DNA of 64,000 nucleotides from Naegleria lovaniensis (taxonomy: Eukaryota; Heterolobosea; Eutetramitea; Acrasida; Naegleriidae), in NCBI RefSeq assembly GCF_003324165.1, contig NW_025407827.1, positions 1-64,000 of the forward strand, in the 5' to 3' direction. The notes below the pieces were generated by a model that was not told the DNA's origin, did not search any database, and saw only the letters and a list, made by a program, of their open reading frames with translations. Every line of letters starts with the position of its first letter. Positions within the stretch are counted from its first letter, which is position 1. The translations under genes were made by a program, and so were the position numbers. Below, piece after piece: positions 53,487 through 62,578 of the stretch.

Positions 53487-56186
53487 TTACTGCACAACTC
53501 GATTCGCAACCTTTTGGTCAGATTCAATTCCAACTTGCTGATGGTCAATGATTCCTTGTTCATGCAATTTTTGATCACACAAACTCAACATGTGTTGAGT
53601 AGGTAAATCCACAACATGGTACGCTTTGGAATATTCTTGCTCAAACTCTGTAAATATTTCTTTTGCCTCTTGATATTTTTGTTCAAAGTAGAGCCCACAA
53701 CCTTTTTGATACTTGGCCCATTTGTTTTTTCGTTCCTTGTCAGCAAGTTCGTAAATCCATTCATCCAGAATAATGTCTGAACTCTCTCCAACTTCGAACA
53801 ACTTTGTTTTTTTCACCTTTGATCTTGAATCGTTCGCAATGGACATGTCCTCTGCTAAGTCTGCCGTGTCAATGTATCTCATCGAATATTCTGTGCTGCA
53901 AATCATGAAAATATCCTCTGTTATTAACACACCAATGTTATATAGAATGGCCACATCTGCAAGAGTCAACACATTTTTCTGAATGCTTCCAATAATGGTA
54001 TGTGACTTGAACTCCTCTGTTCCAATATTTCCACATTGACATAACTGAGAAGCAATAGTGACACGAAACTTTAAACCTTCGTACAGTTGAGGATGACATC
54101 TGAAAATTTCGTACGATCTCCATCTTGTGTCCTTAATAGAATTAATTCTACTGCAAAATTTCTTTGCAGTGGAAACACCTTTTTGTTCATGGTTGGGTTG
54201 AGGCTTGGTTGAATTCCAAGACACAGTTACAAAATTGTTTTCGAATGATCCGATTTGGCCTGATGATGTCTTACTCATGTTCGTCAGTGTCTCATAAATC
54301 TCGCCTAGAAGTATGAGAATGTCCTTATGCTCGCAAATTTCAACAATGGAATCAAATCCTTGAAGATAGACACACATTTGAGTGACATACCTCCCCTCTA
54401 ATCCAAGAGCAAACAAGTCCATTGTAGGAGAGGAAATCTTTTTTTGATGCAAATTAAGCATTTTACGCGAGGAAATGCGGCGAGCCAACCCTAGTGGTTT
54501 TTTGCTGTCTACTTGCTGTAAGCTTTGGGTTTTTGCGTTATTGGACTCCAATTCTTGAAGAATGTGAGCAGGAATGAATGCACGATAGCTCTTAACTCGT
54601 TTGATCATGTTTAAAAAATTTTCTTGCAGCTCTTGCATTTCAGAAAAGAACAATTTCTCTTGAATATCTGGTAGGTTATCAAAGTCCATTTCTCCCACAC
54701 TTTTAACCAAGTCTATGAGTCGATAGATGGGCTGAGAAACTTTTAAAGAAGCACAAATACCAAAGAACATGCCAAATAATAAAATTATGCTACTAAATCC
54801 CAATGCTACAATTAAAGCAATTACAAGTGTGCTGATATATGTCCACTGCTTCACAGCAAATACAATAATCCAATCAATGTTTTCTTCTAAACAAATTCTA
54901 TGCGACGCAATAAGCTCGTCTGCATATGCAATTGATAAATATTCTCCACATCGTAAATTTTTAAAATTTCCTTCCAACTTGTATAGCAGAGCCTTCGAAA
55001 TTGGAACAGCTCGTGGAATTTCATGGACGTTCAGTGATGTTTTCCTTTCATTCCCGTTTTGATAGGAAAACCTGTAAAAACTTGATGAAATGAGATTATT
55101 TGTGGAGGACTCAAACACAAACACTAACGAGTCGGCAATGTTTTTAGAAAATTCCTGCAAATAGGTTCCAATTTTCTTCGTAGATATATCATAGCCAAAA
55201 TAATAGAAAATATCAAGCTTTGCTAAGCGAATGCTATTCACTAGGCTTATAAGAACAACATCTGGATGTGTGCTGTCGATATAGCTCGGCGTAAAAGAAG
55301 GCTCTCCTGGATATTGCAATGCTTGATTGATTGTGTTATGCATGTTGGCCCTTGACAGAATCCGATTTGGATTGTTTTGGTGCAAGCATACGTCATCTTG
55401 TGAATTCACCACATCTGTCTGACATTGATACAACAATGTGTGAGAATTGTTAACAACTATCAACATGTCGACTCCATTGGAATCAACAATACCCACCACA
55501 TTTCCTAGCACGTCTCCAATATAGGTAGAGACAGTGGAACCCTTATGATACTGCTGTTCACTCTTATAAATTTGATACATGGCTCTCTCGATCCATGTGG
55601 AATTTGAAAAATCAAATCCATACTTCAAAAGATTCTTGCTTGCCTCTGATACAATGACTACCTCACGTATCGATTGAGTAACAAAGGAAACTATACTATT
55701 GAACTCTTTCCGTCGGTTGTGTTCACTTAGGGTATAAACACTAGAGCTGAATGTTGGAACCCAAACCAATGTCAAAAGTATCACTGTAACGAGAATGGAC
55801 ATGGAGACAAGCACAAGTAGAACCACACGAGACGACTTGAACATTGGCACAATGACCTTCGCTCCTCGTATCAAGTGATCCTCGCTGCTGGGCTCGGAAT
55901 GAAGATCTTCTGTATTTTCTTTTCCACGTCCTACCACTATGGAGGATGATCTTTTTGAAAATATTTTGGAAGCTCGTAATGCTGAAAGAGGATCATTCGG
56001 AATGGGTGGTACATTAATGTTTTGTTGAGAAGAAGATTTGGGAAGGGGTAGTAAGGGTTGTTGTTGTTGAGATTGATCAGCCACAGAGGGCAGAGCTTGA
56101 CCCTCCAATGAATTGTTCTGAGGCTGACCAGCTAGTAGCAGGGGTTCTGGTTGTTGTTGTGATTGTTGTTGATGATCTTCTTCCAT
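53487..56186 (-). CDS. Transmembrane receptor with HAMP and degenerate nucleotide-cyclase domain (copy B, intronless)
   Basis: 899 residues in one exon, paralogous over most of its length to the five-exon gene at 37110-39953. Gln/Pro-rich N-terminus, membrane helix at ~118-145, extracellular sensor (~150-445) with Cys pairs, second helix at ~449-480, HAMP (ASLKVSQPIYRLIDLVKSV), the signalling linker RVKSYRAFIPAHILQELE shared with copy A, a cyclase-like domain (~600-800: FRVTIASQLCQCGNIGTEEF, HTIIGSIQKNV) and a TPR-like tail (ELADKERKNKWAKYQKGC). Both metal-binding Asp positions are lost (VYLQGF and ENNFVTV), so a pseudo-cyclase is likely. Alignment runs straight through all four intron positions of copy A. 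Confidence 0.82.
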   Translation of the reverse strand: MEEDHQQQSQQQPEPLLLAGQPQNNSLEGQALPSVADQSQQQQPLLPLPKSSSQQNINVPPIPNDPLSALRASKIFSKRSSSIVVGRGKENTEDLHSEPSSEDHLIRGAKVIVPMFKSSRVVLLVLVSMSILVTVILLTLVWVPTFSSSVYTLSEHNRRKEFNSIVSFVTQSIREVVIVSEASKNLLKYGFDFSNSTWIERAMYQIYKSEQQYHKGSTVSTYIGDVLGNVVGIVDSNGVDMLIVVNNSHTLLYQCQTDVVNSQDDVCLHQNNPNRILSRANMHNTINQALQYPGEPSFTPSYIDSTHPDVVLISLVNSIRLAKLDIFYYFGYDISTKKIGTYLQEFSKNIADSLVFVFESSTNNLISSSFYRFSYQNGNERKTSLNVHEIPRAVPISKALLYKLEGNFKNLRCGEYLSIAYADELIASHRICLEENIDWIIVFAVKQWTYISTLVIALIVALGFSSIILLFGMFFGICASLKVSQPIYRLIDLVKSVGEMDFDNLPDIQEKLFFSEMQELQENFLNMIKRVKSYRAFIPAHILQELESNNAKTQSLQQVDSKKPLGLARRISSRKMLNLHQKKISSPTMDLFALGLEGRYVTQMCVYLQGFDSIVEICEHKDILILLGEIYETLTNMSKTSSGQIGSFENNFVTVSWNSTKPQPNHEQKGVSTAKKFCSRINSIKDTRWRSYEIFRCHPQLYEGLKFRVTIASQLCQCGNIGTEEFKSHTIIGSIQKNVLTLADVAILYNIGVLITEDIFMICSTEYSMRYIDTADLAEDMSIANDSRSKVKKTKLFEVGESSDIILDEWIYELADKERKNKWAKYQKGCGLYFEQKYQEAKEIFTEFEQEYSKAYHVVDLPTQHMLSLCDQKLHEQGIIDHQQVGIESDQKVANRVVQ

Positions 56187-57044
56187 TTTCCAAAATTACT
56201 ACACAAACACGGCATACTAAGGATGATAAAGATCCGTTGCCTTTTCAAAAACGAATAGACTTTTGCGACAAAATTGCAGATACTCTAAGATATTCAGTTC
56301 CTCTCAAGATGAAACACCACCTCTTCCGAAACCACTCCCTCCTTGCTCTTGTGGTGATGAAAAAAAGAAGGGTATTATTGCGCGTGTGTGTGTGCACTTG
56401 TGAGAGAGTGGAGAGAGGGAATCCCTTAATGGCCCGTCGGTGATGAGGCTTTTTCTTTTTGAAAAAAGTATTCTTGAGGATTAAAAATTTACGACCGCCA
56501 AAACCTGTGATTCTTAACTCAAAGGTGGTTTTAGTGAGGGACCGATTTGCTCACGGGTGAGTTGCTGTTTGTTGGAAGCGTTGTAATCATGTCTTGATCT
56601 TGAAATCTTTGCAAATGTGGGTTGCTCATTGGAGGTGTATTGTTTGTTCGAGTCTGCTCATCTCATAAATTTTAACACTCAACCCGACCATTTAATTTAA
56701 ACCATGATGACATTTAATAAAAAATAATGAGATATTTTCTTCGTCCCGTTGAATTTATTTCTAACGAAAAGAAGATGTGAAACCACAACAGAGACCACTA
56801 ACCGTAGGCATGGTTCATCAATTCTGCCATTTTTTTAAAGAAAAGCTCAACCGAACCATGACAGCAGGGAAAGCAAATGTCAAAACATGCTGAAAATCCT
56901 CAAACACCAATCCTTCATCAAAGGATGTTTGGCGAGTTGCTAACCCATGAGCTTCCTTTAATAAATTCCAAACTTCTTTACAAAACTAAAATGACGCATC
57001 GAAGCTGAACGCGCCTGGAAAAACACAACTTTTCAAAAAAAAAA
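56187..57044. other. Divergent intergenic region, no gene seen
   Basis: 858 bp between the receptor and SGNH hydrolase starts. It contains a GT/GA-rich simple stretch (GCGCGTGTGTGTGTGC near 56382, then GAGAGAG repeats) and an A-rich leader before 57045. It probably holds two promoters. Confidence 0.4.
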
Positions 57045-57836
57045 ATGGGCCAAAAGGATTCGACAAGCAATCGAACTGCCCACTCACAGCCGACGCAAAA
57101 AACAGTTGAAATTGATTCTCATGAAATTTCCTTCCCGATCATTGCCATTGGCGACTCACTCACAAGAGGATATTATCAAAAGGGAATTAAATACCATCCG
57201 TATTGTGTTGAATTAACTCGATTACTCAACATGGAGGTGGAAAAATATAAAGTCTATCAATTCGGAGTGAGTGGAGAACAAACAAGTTCAATGAAAGAAC
57301 GATTACCAAGATTTCTTTTGAAACAGCTCACAGAATATGATGTTCATTATCATTGTGTGGACGAAAGGTTTGATAACATGACTCCAAACGCCTTGCCATT
57401 TGTGCCGTCGAAAGATTATAGAGCTGCTATCATTATCGGAGGAACGAATGATTTGGCTTTCGTGAAATCGAGTGAAGATATTACCAATAATTTAATTGAC
57501 ATGTATAATACTTGTTTAAAACAACAGAGTATTGAATGGATTATAGTATGTTCAATTCCTTCGTGTTTTGCAGATGATATGGAACATTTACAAGTGAAAA
57601 AACAACAAGTGAATGAAAATATACGAAATTTTGTACAACAATGCAATCAGAAACAACAATTTCCAGGAAAGAAACTGATTTTTATAGATTTAATGAACGA
57701 CCTTAATTGGAGAAAATGTACTCCAGAGGAAAGAATGGAATACTGGGATACAGACAAGTTACATTTCACTCCAAAAGGGTCAGACAAGTTGGCACAAATT
57801 ATATTTTGTGGTTTGAAAAACGCCAACATGTTGTAA
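57045..57836 (+). CDS. SGNH/GDSL-family hydrolase
   Basis: 263 residues, single exon. All blocks are visible: GDSLTRG (nucleophile Ser), the oxyanion Gly in FGVSGEQTS, IIGGTNDL (Asn) and DKLHFTPKG (catalytic Asp and His). This fold covers esterases, lipases and acyl-carbohydrate esterases. It begins MGQKDS, fitting the N-myristoylation pattern MGxxxS, so it may sit on a membrane. There is no signal peptide. The ATG is preceded by an A-run, as in other genes here. Confidence 0.88.
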   Translation: MGQKDSTSNRTAHSQPTQKTVEIDSHEISFPIIAIGDSLTRGYYQKGIKYHPYCVELTRLLNMEVEKYKVYQFGVSGEQTSSMKERLPRFLLKQLTEYDVHYHCVDERFDNMTPNALPFVPSKDYRAAIIIGGTNDLAFVKSSEDITNNLIDMYNTCLKQQSIEWIIVCSIPSCFADDMEHLQVKKQQVNENIRNFVQQCNQKQQFPGKKLIFIDLMNDLNWRKCTPEERMEYWDTDKLHFTPKGSDKLAQIIFCGLKNANML

Positions 57837-58036
57837 ACGAACAAGGCAGAGATATTCACAATATTAATCTTCATCATTGTTTAGAGAAATGATGGCAACA
57901 AGGATTCGTATTGTTGTATTTGGTAGGGTTAGAAAATTGGTCAAAATGAAAGAGTACATAACAATATGCATCACTTCAATGCATGCTTCTGTTAGTCGGT
58001 TTTCATTCTCCCTTCCAATAGACATTTACTATCAAT

Positions 58037-58595
58037 ATGCATTACAAAATCCCTCACTTGCTTAACATACTTTTTTTCAAATTCAATGGATGGACCTTGG
58101 AGGAAATTTCACAACAAGTTCAACAACATCAACTCTCCACCATGGACGTACCCGCTGTCAACAAGAAGAAACATGCAGGTGGGGTGTTATCAAATTTTCC
58201 TCTTATTATATTATTATTTGAATTCGATGATAACAAGTTGACTCTACAATGTGGACGTGATCTTGAATTACAAGCTCCTCAATTCTTTTCTTCGTCGTTT
58301 TATGAAAAATTCCTTGTTTTCATCAAGTCGATTGAACATGCCACCACCACACACGTACATTCTACTCCATGATGAAAAGATAACCTGTCCTAGATCCAAC
58401 CTTGCGTCCACGATCACCACAGGCTCATCTGTTGTGACCGCTGCAACCACTGTTACGTCTTCCAGCACAACACAACCTAATACAACATTGACCGCCACAA
58501 AAACCTCTACGACCACTCTGTTAGACAAAACAAGAAGATCAAGACCTCCATTTAAAACTCCGTGGATCCATTCTAGACCATCAAAAAAGAAATAA
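58037..58595 (+). CDS. Hypothetical protein, structure uncertain
   Basis: Two overlapping frames both look coding. The first (58037-58372) reads LIILLFEFDDNKLTLQCGRD and FFSSSFYEKFLVFIKS. The second (to 58595) ends in a Thr/Ser-rich tail and a basic C-terminus (RSRPPFKTPWIHSRPSKKK). A 67-nt intron from 58327 (donor GTCGAT, weak) to 58393 (acceptor CCTAG) would join them, or one base is missing. There is no family resemblance. The start is a guess at the first ATG of the open frame. Confidence 0.35.
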
Positions 58596-58599
58596 ATCA

Positions 58600-59286
58600 T
58601 TTTCTCATATATTTTTTATCAATTATGACAACCTTTAATCACCATTGTCATTAAACCTCCCTTCGCCTGTGTCATTAACGCAAGCCTTACATTCATTTTG
58701 CCGCCTCAATTCATTACATTTCTCAAAGAACAACAAAGCTTACCGCTAAATGACTACAAATTAAAAGCCTCAAATAGGTGGAGTGTTGTGCTATTGGTAA
58801 GATTATCATCAAATAAAAAATCAACACATCCAATGCATTTCAATTGCATGGCTTGCAAATTCCAACACACCAAGCAACAACAAATCTCTTCCAAGTCAGC
58901 GCTAACATTGACTCATGTTGTGATCCATATCCAAGCTACGATGTGTGAATTTGTCTGTTTGAATTATATTTCTCGACTTTCAAATAAATGCACACTTTGG
59001 TAGGTTAGATGGTTATAAAATTTAAAGCTGAAACAATTTCGAACTCTCTAATCAGCATTAGAGAGATTAAGATTCATGGATCGATTCATGACGGAAAGAA
59101 TATTTTGAGGTCAAGTAATAGAGAAACAAATTTCAAGAAGGATCATGGTTCAGTGATAATGGTTAACATTAACAGAATTGCATCGCCATCGATGAATTTA
59201 TGGATTACTGTTAAAGATGTCTTTCTAGGTTCAGGAAAACATATAAACCAGGCGCCAAATACCTTGCCTTGCTTTAAAAAACGGAA
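58600..59286. other. Intergenic region with a small hairpin
   Basis: No confident gene. A 94-codon frame with an ATG at 59009 (to 59293) has no family content. It contains a perfect 9-bp stem with a 4-nt loop at 59044-59065. Confidence 0.4.
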
Positions 59287-59520
59287 ATGCTGAAATTTGC
59301 GCGCAATTTGAACCATCGTTTGAACGACCTGACGGAAGAGGTTCGTCAGTTAAGGCATCAACAAGAGCTTCAACAGCGATTGTTCCAGAAGCAACACAAC
59401 ACACAACAACAAATGCTCCAAGAACAACAAGAGCAACACAACGCGCAACAACAAATGCTCCAAGAACAACAGGAGCAAATAGCCCTTTTGAAAGCAGAAA
59501 TTGCATTGAAGAAACAATAA
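59287..59520 (+). CDS. Small Gln-rich coiled-coil protein
   Basis: 77 residues. LNDLTEEVRQLRHQQELQQR opens a heptad pattern. The 14-residue unit QQQMLQEQQEQHNA then occurs nearly twice, encoded by a 42-bp tandem repeat; 14 residues equal two heptads, so the coiled coil stays in register. It could be a free-standing small gene or the last exon of an unresolved gene. The next start codon lies 50 bp downstream. Confidence 0.45.
   Translation: MLKFARNLNHRLNDLTEEVRQLRHQQELQQRLFQKQHNTQQQMLQEQQEQHNAQQQMLQEQQEQIALLKAEIALKKQ
59399..59483 (+). repeat. 42-bp tandem repeat, two copies
   Basis: The phrase AACAACAAATGCTCCAAGAA recurs 42 bp later with few differences, within the coiled-coil frame. Confidence 0.7.
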
Positions 59521-59570
59521 AACCCTCGGAGTTTGAACATTAAATTCTTTATTGTTTTTCTTTTAAAAAA

Positions 59571-60224
59571 ATGATTTCATCACAAAATGAAAATCATCAT
59601 CTTCGTCAAGACCATTTAGAAGAAATATTTTGGAATTTAAAAGCCGAGTTCGGAGGTGGAAAAAACCTTTCCGAATCCTCTTTTCAACCACCACTCTATG
59701 AGAAGGATATTAATTTAGTGGATCCGCTGCAACAATTTGCTTATCATTCCTTGAAATATGATCATTTGGGAGGTCCTCCTGATTATTATATTCGTGAATT
59801 GAAGAGGAGGCAGAAACAACGGCAATCAAATGGAAATTCTAATGGAATGAGTCCACCAATACAAGACAATGATGATGAGCAATGGGTCGTCGTATTGGAA
59901 CAAAATTTACATCCAAATCGAACTCTGGTCAATCCCAATCATGCATGGGATGCTTCAAGTAATGTCGCTCCATTAATGCGGCGGATTTTTCAATTCGATA
60001 ATTTGTTACACTTTGTTACTGTGTTGATGCATGTTGGGTTGATCATTCCATTAATAACTAACATGATGGGATTGGGTGGGAAATTGAAAGAACTAAATGA
60101 TGCCTTGATAAGACGTGATCGCATGATACGTGGTGGTGGTCGCATGAATGACACAAGTCGAGGCATTATTCAATATCTTGTTCAATTTTTTGCAAGAAAA
60201 TGGCTGAGCTCTGGTGTGAAATAG
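59571..60224 (+). CDS. Hypothetical protein with one membrane segment
   Basis: 217 residues, single exon, ATG preceded by an A-run. The middle is conserved-looking (PLQQFAYHSLKYDHLGGPPD). One hydrophobic segment (HFVTVLMHVGLIIPLITNMM, ~148-167) is followed by a basic Arg/Gly-rich tail. I do not recognise a family. A tail-anchored-like or single-pass organelle membrane protein is possible. Confidence 0.6.
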   Translation: MISSQNENHHLRQDHLEEIFWNLKAEFGGGKNLSESSFQPPLYEKDINLVDPLQQFAYHSLKYDHLGGPPDYYIRELKRRQKQRQSNGNSNGMSPPIQDNDDEQWVVVLEQNLHPNRTLVNPNHAWDASSNVAPLMRRIFQFDNLLHFVTVLMHVGLIIPLITNMMGLGGKLKELNDALIRRDRMIRGGGRMNDTSRGIIQYLVQFFARKWLSSGVK

Positions 60225-60572
60225 ATATATATTACAACAGAGAGAAATACTATGAGTTTCGTGATTTTCACGTCAATGGTCTCAGTTGTTTTGAATTCAA
60301 AAGAAGAACAAATTCCATCTTTGGCTTGACCTGTAGCATCAAAATATTGCTCAATGTGAGTGGCATGGTGAGCTTGAGAATTTCATTTTGTTCTTCATCC
60401 AACATGTTTTGTTGTCACTGTTGCAGAGTTGAATTTCTTGTTATTTGCAATATTGCCTTTTTCAACCAATTTCCTTTTAATTTCAAAAGGTAATATTTCA
60501 AAACACAACTCTGCAGCTGTAGTGACAATAAAAACAACAACAACAACAAACAATAATCTTCCACTCGAAGCA

Positions 60573-61950
60573 ATGACTACCCACAAAATCAAACAATTTT
60601 TCAAAGATTTCGGAAAACAATCCAAGGAAAACCTCGTCAGCCTCTTCAGGAGAAAAACAAGAGACAATTACTTTATTACCATCCCTCACGAACAAAATAC
60701 TAGTACCACTTCATCCGACACCATTCCATCCAATGAACTCGGCAAGCCACTTCAAAAAGAATTATCACAAAAATCAGAGAAACGAAAACGAGTTATGAAA
60801 CTCATTCTTTATTACTCTTTGGAATATATCATTCCTCTATTATGCTTGGGCCTTGTGTTGGGAGTGTTATTGTCAGGAGGAATTCCAACTTTCAGTCTTC
60901 CATGTATGTATTTTTTGAGTACTCAAAGAGATGAACATTTTACCATCTTGATGGTATTTAATGTTGGTTTTGAAAATTGATTTGAATTCATGTCTGTCAC
61001 AGATTTCTATATTGAGGATCCCACTTTGAGTTATCCCAAACATCAACATGACATATTACCTCTATGGGAAGTAGCTGCAATTTATGTCCTTCTCATTCCC
61101 CTTGTGAGCTTTCTCCTTTTTCATTTACTTTTTATCAGAAACTTGGTCGATTTTCATCATGCATTGGTAGGATATGTCCAAACAATTGCTCTATGTATGG
61201 CAATTACTGCTTTTGGTTGGCTCGTGTATGGCGGATATAGACCTACATTTCTCGTCGAATGCAACCCAAATATGAAAGTTGTGAACGAACATCGAAAATC
61301 TGGAAATACCTTGCTTCCCTATCGATACTTTAAACCTACAGACGTGTGTCAAAATCCAGAAAATTTCCGGCTCTCCAGTCCCTTAATGACCTCGGGATTT
61401 CCAAGTGGACATGTATCTTCAGTCATGTCGGTTTGGCTTTTTTTCTTACTGTATTTTGCTGGAAAGGCAGATGTAAGTAGTTATATCATCATAGAAGTGA
61501 CCATTGTGTGATTGTACTGATTAATACTTACCTATGCAATAATAACAATATTATTGACCATTACTGCAGACTTGGAATAGGAGAAAGGGTCAATTCTGGA
61601 AAGTTTTCTTGTTTTTCCTACTTTTACTAGTACCAGTATGGGTTGGAGTGACGAGAATTGTCACTCTTAAACACACTATTTCTCAAGTTGGTACGTGTCA
61701 TGTTTTTAATACATGATAAATGAACAATTTTTGAATATTCATGCAATAATGTATCTATAAACAGTGGTTGGCATATTGATTGGAATTTTCTCAGCACTTT
61801 TGGTCTATCGATACAAATATTGCTCAATCTTTGGAGTGTAAGTATTTGGTGTTCTGTTATTGATTTCAAAAGTAACGAATGCACGTTCACAGTGATGCAA
61901 AAACTCCAAATTATTACATGTGGCAAAAGCAACAACCATCTACACCTTAA
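60573..61950 (+). CDS. PAP2-family lipid phosphate phosphatase (five exons)
   Basis: 350 residues. Exons are 60573-60903, 61003-61472, 61570-61690, 61765-61837 and 61893-61950 (introns 99, 97, 74 and 55 nt), total 351 codons. Splicing gives SLPYFYIEDPTLSYP, typical of LPP enzymes. Six membrane helices carry the catalytic motifs: YGGYRPTFLVEC (the RP motif), GFPSGHVSS (PSGH) and RIVTLKHTISQVVVG (SRxxxxxHxxxD-like, with Arg and His kept; the usual Asp position reads Val/Gly here). The N-terminal ~75 residues are basic and cytosolic. LPPs dephosphorylate phosphatidic acid and related lipids. The start is the first in-frame ATG. Confidence 0.88.
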
Positions 61951-62578
61951 TATTGATTCCAATTTCTTTCAGTTAGTTTGGTTTGGAAATGAATAGCTCA
62001 TGGATATATGAACAATACAAGTCAATTATTGTTTATTCTTCAATTTCATTTACTTTTCCTCTCTCCATGCTGCAGGCACAGGATCGGACGGTGCAATTTT
62101 AAAGTAAATTGAATTGTCATCCATAAATCAATAACATGCAAATTTGTTCATTTCTTTGAGAAAGAATTGGTGAGTTGTGATTTTTGGCTAAATCAGTATG
62201 AGAGAGAGTGATGGATGCAATTTGAAGCATTCCGTAATTTCTAAAATTTCGTTTAAATTTCGAATATCAGAAATTAGATACATCTTCGGAATAACACTCT
62301 CTCTATCTTCGTCAGGAGCCAGCATCATCACAATCCCCACCATCCTTCACGGATACGTTGTTGCCATCTCTTGTCTTTTGCTTTTCATCATTCATGAAAA
62401 ACTGCATAATGAACTGAACGATGACGAAAATGATGGCAAGGTAACACGATAATCACGCCATGATGAATGAGTTTTGGAGATATTTTTTTATTGATTTTTT
62501 ATTAAAAATACAAAACCAATTCCATTTTTAAAATAAGCATTGTCTAAGGTATTTCGATTTCTGTTCAAGGATGACATT
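61951..62578. other. Intergenic region with possible small coding pieces
   Basis: 628 bp between the PAP2 stop and the end of the hydrolase gene. On the plus strand 62198-62452 encodes a hydrophobic stretch (IITIPTILHGYVVAISCLLL) of uncertain status. On the minus strand 62124-62050 encodes a 24-residue frame ending APSDPVPAAWREEK that looks like a real C-terminus. Neither could be tied to a family or a splice structure. Confidence 0.35.

Noticed and set aside
59009-59293. 94-codon plus-strand frame starting with ATG
   Set aside because: No recognisable content; its overlap with the coiled-coil start looks accidental.
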